Assembly (NCBI GenBank): GCA_033557675.1
Contig: JAWQRM010000406.1
Coordinates: 1-23,073 of the forward strand
Origin: Coptodactyla brooksi
Taxonomy: Eukaryota > Arthropoda > Insecta > Coleoptera > Scarabaeidae
Direction: 5' to 3'
DNA: 23,073 nucleotides
Shown: one piece after another, positions 8,388-18,408 of the stretch
Position numbering within the stretch: the first letter of the stretch is position 1
Layout of the letters: every line of letters begins with the position of its first letter
Made by a program: the position numbers and the translations under genes
Notes under the pieces: generated by a model
The model's database searches: none
What the model saw: only the letters and a program-made list of their open reading frames with translations
Told to the model about the DNA's origin: nothing

Positions 8388-8792
8388 CTATAACAGAACC
8401 GTAGTTCGTATAATTACTGTTCGGATACAACGGATTGTTGAACGGGGGAACGTAGCTGGTGGAGTCCGCCCTGTCGACGCCCGACGACGTTGAGGAAATG
8501 TCCAGCTCCTCTTCGTCAGGCGTGTAGTACAGCACCGGCTCCGTCCTCTCCTCCTCTATCCTTTCGATCACAATTTCCATCCTCGACGTCATCTCCTGCT
8601 GCTGCTGCTGCACCATGAGCGGAGGGGCGGTCTCGATCGGGTACAACACCTCGCAGTGGCTCACTATTGTCGACGACTCGGCAGACACCACCTCCGCGGA
8701 GCCTGGAATGGGAAATGTCGGGCACGACAGCGACAGATTCGACTTTGGCGGCGAAGGCAAATCGCACTTCAGCAAGCTCTCCACGTTGATTG
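8388..8792 (-). CDS. upSET: UpSET exon (C-terminal region)
   Basis: This 405-bp exon has a tttgtttaattag acceptor and an ATAG|GTAAGT donor (GT at 8387-8386). It begins and ends with split codons, joining upstream to Pro-Ala and downstream to the terminal exon's Asp. The peptide includes SLLKCDLPSPPKSNLSLSC, a Gln5 run (QQQQQ), an acidic stretch (IERIEEERTEPVLYYTPDEE) and a Ser/Thr/Tyr/Asn-rich tail. It has no recognised domain and should be disordered. The frame is open and GC-rich, and overlapping frames are shadows. No ATG exists at its start; it is an internal exon. Confidence 0.85.
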
Positions 8793-8862
8793 CTAATTAA
8801 ACAAAGAGAAAAGGCGTGTAAAAAATTGTTCTTTCTTTAGAGTTAATTTCGGGAGGAAGTAC
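8793..8862 (-). other. UpSET intron, 70 bp
   Basis: GTACTT donor and tttaattag acceptor; both sides phase 1. No other feature seen. Confidence 0.85.
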
Positions 8863-8976
8863 CTGGCTTGCGTGCTTCGCCATCAATCGTTAAACCCAAC
8901 GCTTTCTTCAGCCGTAAACTGACATTCTCCCGTTGACGTTCTAGCTCCGTCGGTTCAGAATTAAATGCTGACAAAA
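8863..8976 (-). CDS. upSET: UpSET exon (ELERQRENV helix)
   Basis: This 114-bp exon has a ttattttcattccag acceptor and a CCAG|GTACTT donor. Joined to the preceding exon, its first two bases complete a Val codon, then read LSAFNSEPTELERQRENVSL and RLKKALGLTIDGEARKP. The charged central part is predicted helical by eye. Exact phase agreement on both sides supports the model. No catalytic motif is present. Confidence 0.85.
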
Positions 8977-9357
8977 CTGGAATGAAAATAAGAACTTGAT
9001 AGAAAAAAGGAATGTTATTACACATTAGACAGATGACTCATACAAAATAAATAATTATCAAAGAATAATTTGCTGGTTACAGAAGCAGATGCTGATGCTG
9101 CTGTAAAAACCACTCGAAAAATTAAAAGACATATGGAAACACAATATTATATAATCTTGTTTATATATAATTTTATAATATATTATATATAATCTTGTCT
9201 CCTTTCATCTTCTTATTACAATTTTTATTAGGGTTATTAGCAAAAAATTTATAACTTTCATGTTTCTTGGTTAATCATCACTATTAAAGGCACATCCTGT
9301 ACACATACTATAACGTACAGAGAATTGATTATCAAAAAAAAATATCACAATTCGTAC
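8977..9357 (-). other. UpSET intron, 381 bp
   Basis: Donor AAAG|GTACGA (GT at 9357-9356) and acceptor ending at 8977. AT-rich, with a palindromic run tataatatattatata near 9173-9190. No gene or repeat recognised. Confidence 0.75.
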
Positions 9358-9547
9358 CTTTAGGTGTGGGCAGAACAGACGGCGACACTTCCTCGTCTGA
9401 TGTTGGGCAGGACGTTGAACTGGAACTGTTCGATCGGTTCCGCATCATCTTCGGAGATTGCGATGCCGTCGCGTCTTCCGTCACGCCTTCCTCTTGCTTG
9501 TCGTTCGTGTGCAGCTTCTTCCTCTGACGGTATTCTGTTATAGAGAG
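9358..9547 (-). CDS. upSET: UpSET exon (SxxEYRxR motif)
   Basis: This 190-bp exon has a cccttgcag acceptor at 9556-9548. The large upstream exon ends on a whole codon (PTKRK), and this one continues LSITEYRQRKK. KMT2E and SETD5 have a similar short motif of the form KVSL-x-EYRKR downstream of the SET domain, which supports the junction across 6.9 kb. The rest is Ser/Thr-rich (NRSNSSSSTSCPTSDEE), with possible phosphorylation sites. It ends with one base of a split codon. The in-frame extension past 9358 is intron. Confidence 0.87.
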
Positions 9548-9824
9548 CTGCAAGGGTCACAAATAAAGGTAAATTAAAAATATAAAATGCTACCGCACGA
9601 CATTCTCTATGTAACAAATGCTTTGAAATTAAATATACTTAAAACCGAATTTATAATTAACAAAGGTATAATAATATAAGTTTACATAATACATTAAATT
9701 AGTAATGACAAAATTGAATGTTTAGGAATTGTAAAGTGATTTTAAATGATTGATGTCTCCGTGTCATCCAAACTATGACATATCATCAATATTATTATAA
9801 ACTAGCAATGTGACATTGCACATG

Positions 9825-10110
9825 ACTTTCTCTTATGCTGATCCTGGTTTAATTACGCTTATAACATGAAAACTGTTGATTTTAAGCATATACTATTCTT
9901 ATAGTTTTTTATTCGCAATTTTATGTGCATTACAAACATATTTTGTTACAAAAAGTTGCAAAAAATCAAAACAATTTTATTGTTTTAATAAGTCTAACGT
10001 AGCAGTTTACCCACCAAAAATAGCATAGATAGACTACAAATAGCCTAATTCGTCAAGATCCATCAAAATCCCGTATTTTGCGAATGCAATACTCTCTCGT
10101 AAGAGAAAGT
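9825..10110. repeat. MITE-like dispersed repeat with short inverted ends
   Basis: actttctctta at 9825-9835 is repeated in inverted form at 10100-10110. The interior is non-coding and aligns with part of 3606-4285, so this looks like a short internally deleted member of the same family. No clear target duplication was seen, and the superfamily is undetermined. Confidence 0.55.
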
Positions 10111-11220
10111 AATAATCTAAAAATTACAAGAGTATAATAAGAGTGTTTCACTAAAATTTAACAAGTGAAACTTCAGATTAAATTCATTTTGAATCCGCTA
10201 ATTGCCAGGATATAGGAATATTGTGAAGAAGATGAATAAATAATAGTCCCCTGGCTTTTTTATATTTAATTTTGTTGGCTTAACTGGCTTCAGCCCACTG
10301 AGGCCATCCTCAGAACCTCTGCAAAAAAAGTTTTACAGATGTATTACATTACTGCATATTAATTAAAAATAATGGGATTATTAGATAAATCTAACAATGA
10401 AATTTAGGATTATCTATTGGGCACGTGTTATGACCACACTTATACACATTCACGAATACAAACAAATTTTTATCTATAAGACTACTAGACATTTGGATCA
10501 ATAAAGTAAAATTACTAAAAAATTACTTTATTGAGCAGCCTTATACAAGTTCACAACTACAAACAAACTGTTATCTACAAGACTACCACACATTTAAGTA
10601 ATTATAATCTTCTACATTTTTCACTTCACTCTATTCATTCTGTTTTTAGACTCAGTGAAGTAAACACTCTTGTTCCTTTCCTTGATACTTCTTCTGTGGT
10701 TAACCCTGAATGTGTATTCAAATTTTGGATTCCAACATATCGTTATTGTATAAGATACAGTAGCAAATTTTTGACAAATAAGCTAATCTTTTGTAAGTCA
10801 ATATCTTACAAAAGTTAATCTAATAGTTTTTGTAAATATTTTGAGACACCTTAATCGCATCATTTTATGTTTTTCTCTGTTGTTTTTTATCAGACCATGC
10901 TCACACACTTTCCTAGTAATAAATTTAATTTAGTGCTATGTTACTGTTACGTCGTTTTACAACATTGTCAATATACAGTTAATAATATCTAATTTAAGTT
11001 CTGCTTATCTAACCAATTTCATTATGTTATTAATTTTATCTATTTCATATTACAAACTTTGTTCCAGTCGAGTACTTAACTTCATAACAGCATTTCCATG
11101 CATAACATAAGAGATAATCCTAAATTTCATTATTAGATTTATTTAGTAATCCTACAATTTATTAATTAATACAGAATAATATCTAAATTCTGGATAGGGA
11201 AACTTTGGCTTTGTAACAAG

Positions 11221-11463
11221 TTAATCACTGGTTACCACTTCACCAAAACGATAATAAATTGCTCGATGCGCATTTCATCGACAAAGTCGACATTGTCAAG
11301 AGCCACCAGGAAAAAAAATTCATTTCACCAGAAAGAAGAGCCAAGAGCCATCAGGAAAAAAAAGATTTTTTTCCCTCGGGGCTCTTGACAACGTCGACTT
11401 TCTCGACGAAATGAGCATCGAACAATTTATTATCGTTTTGGTGAAGTGGTAACCAGTGATTAA
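11221..11463. mobile_element. Nested palindromic MITE with TTAA duplication (piggyBac-type)
   Basis: TTAA at 11221-11224 and 11460-11463 bound a 235-bp element whose two halves are near-perfect inverted copies. The left half (tcactggttaccacttcacc..., cgataataaattgctcgatg...) matches the reverse complement of the right half almost to the centre, apart from an off-centre A-rich spacer near 11310-11375. TTAA duplication is the hallmark of piggyBac-superfamily transposition. Insertion into an arm of the fold-back element shows it is the younger event. Confidence 0.85.
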
Positions 11464-11494
11464 CAGAATAATATCTGTAAAACCTTTTTTGCAC

Positions 11495-11545
11495 AACTTC
11501 TGAAGATGCCCTCAATGGGCTGAAACCGGTTAAGCCAATAAAGTT
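11495..11545 (+). ncRNA. Hammerhead-ribozyme-like motif (degenerate)
   Basis: In the right arm, order and spacing resemble a hammerhead core: stem I aactt (11495-11499) with aagtt (11541-11545); CTGAAGA (11500-11506), fitting CUGANGA; stem II gccc/gggc (11508-11511 with 11517-11520); then GAAAC (11522-11526) and a short ggtt-a-agcc stem III. Stem III has mismatches next to the core, so activity is doubtful. The left-arm copy (10320-10268 on minus) is more decayed. Confidence 0.35.
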
Positions 11546-11849
11546 AAATACAAAAAACCAGAGGACTATTATTTATTCATCTTCTTCACAATCTAAAACT
11601 TCGGATGCCATTGCATTTTCTATTGCTCTATAGAAATTATTAAGGCTCTTTGAGAGCTTTTAATCCATACATCTTTACCATCAATGAGGCAAATTTTTGT
11701 AAATAGATCGTTAATTGCTTCTAACTGTAACTTTCATTACTATAATTGCAAGTAACAATTGTAATAAAGCCCAATTCTATATTCAAATCTGTCATTTGTG
11801 TTATAAGTTCATATTTTAACCGAGATTTTTGCAGAGTTAAACATTTCAC

Positions 11850-12150
11850 TAGATCTAAAACCTTTTGTTCCTTCAACTTATTGATTTGCGTTGCAAAATT
11901 AAACCAGAAACTGGTAATCTACTTTCACATAGTTGCGTGGACCACATGCATAAAGCATCGTCCAATTTTGTGATATACCCCAGATTCATTTTGCTATGTC
12001 AGAACACTACACCACTTTTCAATTCTTCTGCCTACACCACACCTTGTTACTTTCTTTAGCATTTCACTTACACTTAAATATTTAATTGCTTCAAATTTCT
12101 GATCTATAGTGATAACACGTTTACGCTTTATTCAGTCGTTTATTGTAAGA
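11850..12150 (-). pseudogene. Tigger/pogo-type transposase, N-terminal DNA-binding part (broken)
   Basis: Minus-strand frames read KRVITIDQKFEAIKYL (about 12125-12078), then CGVGRR and IEKWCS, then KLDDALCMWSTQLCESRLP and VSGLILQRKSIS (about 11962-11880). The first resembles the psq/CENP-B N-terminal helix-turn-helix of pogo/Tigger and Jerky-like proteins. The second is their Tc5/CENP-B-type second DNA-binding domain (the LD-AL-W ... PVSG-ILQ-KA pattern). Stops and frameshifts interrupt it. It points away from the catalytic remnant on the plus strand 300 bp further on, so either one element was internally inverted or two relics lie head to head. Confidence 0.75.
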
Positions 12151-12439
12151 AGAGAATGTTCTTACAAGGGAATTTGGCAGCATTTTGGATAAATTAAAAT
12201 GTGGCTTTGGGTATAATATTTTAATTAAAAGAAAAAGTTATTAAAAGAATTTTATTAAAAGAAAAAAAACATCTACGAAGTCAAACAAAACTTTAAGCTT
12301 GATTTCTTCGAGTGATCATCATACACCAGCTCCAATTTAAGTTTTTTTCAGTTAAAGCTAAATAACTGTTTTATAGTCAGTGACGATTGAATAAAAAGTT
12401 CTTTTTGTTGCAAACAAAGTGGAGAGCTTATGAGGAGAA

Positions 12440-13245
12440 AAACTTGTACTAATGTGAATGTTTCTAAGCATTTTATGGATTTGTTTTAGAAGATGTTAAA
12501 CAGAACTTACACCGCTTCATTTCAAAGAAAAACAACATTTTCCTGGTCGAAAAATATGCAAGTAGCACTTTTTATCCTATCTGAATAGAACTAACAAAAA
12601 CAAAGACATGCCTGTCCAAACGCGTTAATGATGTCAAATATATTCAAGGATTTAAAAATGTTTAAGAAACATCACTGAGAAAGCGGCGAAGAAATGTCGA
12701 TATCACAAGATGCATCTGTTCTATATATACCACCAAATTGTACAGCACTAATTCAGCCAATGGATCAAAATGTTAAGTTAACTAAATTATTATATAGAAA
12801 AAGCTTATCACTTAACTTTTACATACGCTGTGGACCAAGAAAGCAGCGATTTGAACCAATCCTTCCACTTTTTTGTTTTAATATATATTACGATAGAAAA
12901 TTTGAACAATTCCTGTAGAAAAATTTTGAAGGAAAAGTGTTAATCGCGAATAAAGAGGATGTGGAGGATGTAATTCCTATAAGTTGCATTGAAGATGAGT
13001 TGAGGATACCAATGATAAGAAGTGATTCTGATAAGGGCAGTGGGACACAAAACAACAGAAACATTAAACACTAAAGGGATACAATTAAGCATGTAAATGT
13101 TGCAGTGCAACAGACAGAATATCTTATTAAAAGAAGGTATTTTATGGTCATAAAACGACCGAGGGAAGAAGCCATTGTGAAGGTAGATACTAATACTAAC
13201 AAACAAATAAAAATAACTGATTTCTTAAGAAATAAAAATGTATTT
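12440..13245 (+). pseudogene. Tigger/pogo-type transposase, catalytic and C-terminal part (broken)
   Basis: The plus strand keeps ASVLYIPPNCTALIQPMDQN at 12712-12771, the near-invariant box (LPPN-TALIQPMDQ) that carries the last catalytic Asp of Tigger/Jerky DDE_1 transposases. It is followed by KLLYRKSLS. After frameshifts come EDVEDVIPISCIEDEL (about 12957-13004) and a C-terminus ending KQIKITDFL (about 13200-13228), like the K(Q)TKITDFF end of this family. Upstream, 12490-12570 may hold decayed remnants of the first catalytic region. No intact frame remains. Confidence 0.78.
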
Positions 13246-13475
13246 TACAATATTAAATTATTATTACAGTACAATTTATATATATATTAATATGTATGTA
13301 TATCATTAAAATTATTGTTTCTTTTTTTCAATAAAAGAAATTATACATATTTATTTTTTTATTGTTGAGTTATTTTTCCTTCAGTTTAGTTTTAATTAAT
13401 TTTAATTTAAATAATCTGCATGTGTTTGCAATAAACTCTACTAATCAATCTACTAATAATAAATAGGGTATTATT

Positions 13476-13690
13476 TTAAACAATGCCACCATTACACCAA
13501 AACAAAAAACAGTTTCTTGCACGGTGCATGCTTCGCCGACCAAGTCAGGATCTTGCGATAGAGGCAATATATCTATCCGTCTCTATAGAGACATTGCCCC
13601 TATTGCTCCCGGAGATGCTGACTTGGTCAGCAAAATGCGTGTCGAGCAAAAAGCTATTTTCGGTTTTGGTGTAGTGGTGGCATTGTTTAA
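13476..13690. mobile_element. Complete MITE with TTAA duplication (piggyBac-type)
   Basis: TTAA at 13476-13479 and 13687-13690 flank a 207-bp non-coding element (13480-13686). Its ends are inverted: acaatgccaccattacacc at the left, ggtgtagtggtggcattgt at the right. Similarity continues inward through gaccaagtcag/ctgacttggtc. The inner part carries a further dyad (agaggcaat ... attgcccct). Related ends occur at 3212-3275 and, more distantly, at 11221-11463 and 20725-20815. Open frames across it are incidental. Confidence 0.88.
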
Positions 13691-14649
13691 GTTTGTTACT
13701 AAGCAAATATTCCAAAATACACCACTTTCAGGATATTATGTAACCGTTATTGTAATTTGCGTTCCTGCATTTAATTATCAACATCACTGGATATATAATA
13801 GTGGTACTATTGGAAAGTCATAAAACGTTCCAATACAGTTGTTTTAAAATATAAAGTACGCGTACGCAGTAGGTGAATTTTTATTTCACTGCGGCAACAG
13901 TTTCCTATTCTTGAATCAACAGATCTTTACATGAATGCCGTAAATTGCTAAACGAAGTTCAGAGATGACTTATATGCGTTCACTTGCTTTACGTGAAGTC
14001 AAAATCTCTGTAACAAGTGCAGACTTAGGTCTCCTGGGACTAAGATGGACTAATAAAACCAATTTCTGAATAATAATACTATAAAACAAAGACAAGATTT
14101 ACATATGTCAGTTGTATTAGTTTTTACTATATCACTTCTTGTTTATTTTCTTGTTTGCATTTGAATTATGGTAGTATTATCTGCCTGTCCCATTTGCGGA
14201 CATTTAGGGCGCTATAAATTCACGTTACAGTTTTTTAAAACTAACCTCAAAATGACAGGAAAACTTCGAAATTCGCAGACATGAAATCTTGTGGCCAATT
14301 TTATGACAGAAAGGGACAACGCCAGTCCTCCGACTTCTCTTACTACTATTCAACAGGTACATCCTAATTTCATTATTGGTTCTTGTAATCCGTAACGTAA
14401 GATCATTTTACAGAGGGTTGTCGAGGCGTTGAAGTCTACAAACCGTAATAAGCATTAAAATTGATAGTGGTAGAGAGAAATTGCTTTCTACTCCAGTTGA
14501 AAAATGGAAGTTCATAACAAATCGTACAATTGTACATATTGTTACAATGTGGCAAGTAATTATATTGCATTATAATTACTAAATTTGAGTATTTCAATTT
14601 ATTTTTTACACGTGACCTATGGTTGTTTATTATAAACGAAACCAACAGA

Positions 14650-15884
14650 TATGCAACGGATTTCTTGAATTCACATCAAATAATGTCACCTCAAGCAAGG
14701 ACCAAAAAATGGAAACCCGTAACAATTATGGAAATGAAGGCATTGGTTGCTGTCTTATTGGAAATGGGTATAACTTGAAGGCCAAATATATTTTCATACT
14801 GGGCTCAAAATTCAAGACATATTCTGTGGTTTGGAAAGACGTTTTCAAGAAACCGTTTTCAGCTTATTCTAAAGCTTTTTCATTTGGTTGACAACACAAA
14901 TTTGTTTCCACCAGGTCATAAAAATTATGATTCGCCTGCAAAATTTCAGCCATTGGTTGAGCATGCAAATCTAAAATTCCCCATCAGGAACTCAGTGTTG
15001 ATGAATCTTTGATCGGAACTAAATGTCATATAGAATTAACCCAATATTTACTTAATAAAAAGCACCATAAATGGGAAATAAAATTTTGGATGTTGTGTGA
15101 TTCAGTAGTAAATTACTGTTTAGGTTCTTTGTTATCGTGGAGCTAAATCAAATATTGACAAGAAATAAAAAAGTCTGGCCTTGGTCATGTAGTGGTGACA
15201 AAACTGCCAAATATGGATAACTACCTGAATAAGAGTTTTCGTATATTTATGGATAATTTTTTTACCAGCACAAGTTTGGCAAAATATTTGTATAAGCATG
15301 CTATCCATTTAACGGGCACAAGAACAAATAGAAAGGGCCTTCCAAACGACGTAAAATCGAAAGAAGAAATCAAAAAATATCCAGTGTTACTTATATCGAC
15401 TAAGGCTATTGCTGAGATTAAAATAGTTACAAAAAAACGCAGGGGGCAAGAAATTCAAAAAAGAAGCATTCAATAATCATAGATTATAACAAATTCATGG
15501 GTGGAGTTGATGGGTCTGATATGATGTATACATATCTTGATGAAAGGAGCATAGTGAAACACTAGAAGAAAGTTGTATTTTACATTTTGGAAAGGATGGT
15601 GCTAAATGCTTATATCATCTACAAAAAAAAATACCAATGGTAGAGTAATGTCACATCTCAAGTTCACATCATCAATAATAGCCTGTAGCAATCCTGTAGC
15701 AACTAGTAAGATTGTTTCCAAAAGTATCGGTTTAGGTTTAGAGAAATTACCAGGTCACAGTTGGAGAAGATGTATTGTTTGTAATAATAAAGATGGGGGA
15801 CCAGTAAAGACATCAAACCTTATTTGTTCCAAGTGCAAAAAGGGGCTTCATGGATTATGTGTTGGGCAACATAAATGTTCATAA
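14650..15884 (+). pseudogene. piggyBac-family transposase, nearly full catalytic region, frameshifted
   Basis: Three plus-strand frames join into a piggyBac-type (DDE_Tnp_1_7) protein. Segment one, 14683 on, has KKWKPVTIMEMKALVAVLLE, a stop at 14776, then YWAQNSRHILWFGKTFSRNR. The catalytic core follows: LSVDESLI with the first Asp (15000-15002), FMDNFFTS with the second (15252-15254) and KFMGGVDGSD with the third (15509-15511). All three DDD Asp codons remain, although stops and frameshifts (for example near 15145 and 15475) kill the gene. The C-terminus has a Cys/His zinc-binding segment, CIVCNNKDG ... CSKCKKGLHGLC ... HKCS, ending with TAA at 15882. A likely relative of the source of the TTAA MITEs. 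Terminal repeats of this copy were not found. Confidence 0.85.
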
Positions 15885-16469
15885 GATATGGACTGTGCGT
15901 AAAAGAATTACATTTTATTTTCACTTATGTTGAAATTATAATATTTTTAAGTTTTAAATGCTAATGTTTTTAAATTTCTATGTTCTTCTAGCACCGTGGC
16001 ACTTTTAACTAATTCTCTAAAAATCATGTTGACACTCAAAGGGATAAAGAACTTTTTTAGAGAGAAGTGGTGATTCTCACATAAAGATCCGTTGACCCAA
16101 ACATACAAAGAACAGCTCTCCTTAGTTTTATTAAGTGGTAACTTGTGTGACAATTTTATTTACAATTTTCAATAGTGTTTTGAGTTATTAATTATTATAC
16201 TGCACCCAGTGAAGCATTTGAAGATGAAGATGAAGCAGTGAAGATTCTATACTAGAATCTGGAGTAGCTCTGGAAAAATTTCTAGAATGAGAGTAGACTA
16301 TCTCTAGGTGAACATCCGTCATTTAAAATCACTGTATAATTGAACATTTAAACGTTTTCTACTCGTGAAGTCATCTTAGCACGCAGTTTATTAATTATGA
16401 TGAATTTATAAATAAGTAATCTCTACGTTCCATTAATAATCATTATCAGAAATGATAGGTTATGCTCAC

Positions 16470-18408
16470 CTTTCTTTTCGTAGGAGCAATAGTCTCAGGT
16501 TTCTTCTCTTGGAACCCCAAAAACGTCAACGTCTTTTCGACAGTCCCGACCAAGTGGTCACTATTGCTAAATAACGGCGTCGGTCTGTCTCGACTCAATC
16601 TCGGATCCAACAGCTGTCCAAACTCCTTCCTTGTAAACTCCTGCGAATCGAACCTACTCAAACTGGGCTTCGTGGTAATCTCCATAAATTCCGGTTCGAC
16701 CGTATCGCTCTCCTGATTGGCGATGATGTCCTCGTCCTCCGTCTTGGTAGAAGTCGTACTCTCCGTCGACAAGGATTCCCTGGGCAGCCTTCTCTTTTTA
16801 GGAGGGGCGAGCAGCTCGTTCATGGGCGGGGATTCCGGCCTGCTGCTCGGACTGTCGCACTGGTCCTCGCTGATCGCCTGCCGCAGCCAACGTTTCTTCG
16901 CGTTCACCCTCGGCTGGGAGTCGTCGCAAAATGTGGCCGCCTGAGCCAGGGCGACCAAGTTCTTCGTCGGGGTATAAAAGCCCGTGCTAGCATCGTATAC
17001 ACTTTCCGTCGGGGTTATGCTCAGGGGGGACGGCGAGATGACCGTCGGGTGTTGTTCCATTCCCTTGTTGAGCCATTCGTTCATTAAACCCTTCTTGGTT
17101 TTCGGAAATTTAAAACCGGGTTCCAACGGTTCGACGGCCGCCGCCACTAACAAACAAGCAGAAGATAGCGGCGTTTCCGGTGAGGAATTTGAGTTCGAGT
17201 CGATGTCGGCCACCTGTTCCGGAGATTTAGTTTCGTTCAAACTATCCCCGTTGGAAAATGCCAAGAGCAGACCGGCGGCTTTGCGAGGGGAACTCTGGTC
17301 GATGGTCTGATCGTTCGGCGACAGCAGAGTCTCGTCGCTCGACGTCGCGTGCGCCGAATCGGCCGAGTTCAAACGATTCCTCCTCCCTTGGGAGTTTGTA
17401 CTTAACGTTCTTGTACGTCCTTTCCGTTTCCGTCTCTTTCCCCTACCCAAGCCCTTTTCTTCCTCCTTTCCCGGCGTCGGCTCCGATTCCCTCCTGTGCG
17501 CCTGTTTCGCCTGGTGCTCCTGCTTCCTCTGCTCCTGCTTCTCCATCCTCTCAATCGCCTTCATTATCGCCTGCAACTTCCTCTCCTCTCTGCTCAACTT
17601 CTTCTTGTCTTTTTCCTCAGTTTGCGGAGGGGAATCCTTCCGGTCTTCCGGATCGCTTTTATGGTGCGAAGACGATCGCCTGTTCGTCACTGGGGGCGGC
17701 GGCGGCGTCGGAACACTTTCCTCCTCCTCCTTAATCTCCTCTTTAATTTCCTCCACCTTAACCTCTTCGATTTCCACCTTGACCTCCTCTTTCTTCACTT
17801 CCGGTTTCTCCTCGACTTTTTCCTCTTTTTCGGGCGGCAAGGGCGGCGGCTCCTCCTTCATCTTTGTCGTGACGCTATAAGCACTTTCACTTATCGAGTT
17901 CGTTCTCCTCCCCCTCCTCTTCCGATGGTTCGTCTCGAACACCTCCCCGTTCTTTCGAGCCTTCAACGCGCAGCCGTCCGAGTTGCCGCACGCACAGTTC
18001 ACGTCCGCGGTGCCCGCCGCGGCCAGATCGTGAGATTCGTGTTTTATCGTCAGTTCAATGTTCTTCTCGAGACTCGTCACGGCCACCACGTACAGGTGGA
18101 GGACACCCTTCTCTATGCAGTGCCGCAGCTCCGCGTTCGGCTGGCACGACCTCCTTATGAACCGGGCGATGTTGCCGTACGTCCGCGTGTCGACGCACAC
18201 CTCCGTGTTGTCCCTGTGCAGCCTGTAGAAGAACAGGAAGGGGCCTGGCCTCTGCTGGCGCGTCGTCAGGTTGTTGACGTTGGCCGAGCTTCGGTGCTGC
18301 GTCGACAGCATGTACTTTCCGCGGAGTTCGATGACCGGCGTGCCGGGCTGCTGCTGCACCGTGCTTATTAGGCATTTCGTGCCGTTCGAGTTCGTCTGGA
18401 GCTTGCAC
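16470..18408 (-). CDS. upSET: UpSET (KMT2E/SETD5 family) large exon with SET domain
   Basis: This 1939-bp exon holds most of the visible part of a chromatin regulator of the UpSET/KMT2E/SETD5 family. These proteins bind chromatin with histone deacetylase partners rather than acting as clear methyltransferases. A strong acceptor (ttttcttttcctttttcaag) precedes 18408 and an AAAG|GTGAGC donor follows 16470, phase 0. The SET domain opens the exon: VIELRGKYML, FLFFYRLHRD, VDTRTYGNIARFIRRSCQPN, LHLYVVAVTSLEKNIELTI, then a Cys-rich post-SET-like CACGNSDGC. Arg-Arg replaces Asn-His of the canonical NHSC motif. Further on are a Pro/Glu/Lys-rich segment, the family motif LSREERKLQAIMKAIERMEK, Ser-rich stretches, KKGLMNEWLNKGM, KKRWLRQAISE and KKRRLPRESLS. 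The start lies in upstream exons outside the window; the ORF's apparent ATG at 18440 is in the intron. Opposite-strand frames up to 291 codons are shadows. Confidence 0.93.

Larger units (their letters stand above)
10220..11592. mobile_element. Fold-back (long inverted repeat) element
   Basis: The outer ends are inverted copies. Left arm 10220 onward (attgtgaagaagatgaataa, then ggctt-a-ctggcttcagcc) pairs with the right arm ending at 11592. The arms extend to about 10425 on the left and start near 11110 on the right (aatcctaaatttcatta). The right arm is interrupted by a nested MITE at 11221-11463. The centre contains a degenerate direct repeat (10440-10500 and 10540-10595: cttataca--ttcac, acaaacaaa, ttatcta-aagacta). 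No long coding frame is preserved. Superfamily unknown; two copies inserted head to head would also explain it. Confidence 0.72.
9548..16469 (-). other. UpSET intron, 6.9 kb, filled with transposons
   Basis: GTGAGC donor at 16469 and ttgcag acceptor ending at 9548, phase 0. It contains the dispersed repeat at 9825-10110, the fold-back element at 10220-11592, the Tigger relic at 11850-13245, the MITE at 13480-13686 and the piggyBac relic at 14650-15884, each listed separately. Stretches 9548-9820, 13700-14640 and 15890-16440 hold nothing I can assign, apart from a palindromic gtacgcgtac near 13856. Confidence 0.8.

Noticed and set aside
13483..13823. Overlapping ORFs of 63 and 99 codons
   Set aside because: Both lie mainly inside a non-coding MITE with TTAA borders.
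17496..18371. Plus-strand open frame of 291 codons opposite the UpSET SET exon
   Set aside because: It is antisense to a well-supported exon. Its Leu/Arg-rich composition is what codon bias of the real minus-strand frame produces, and it shows no domain.
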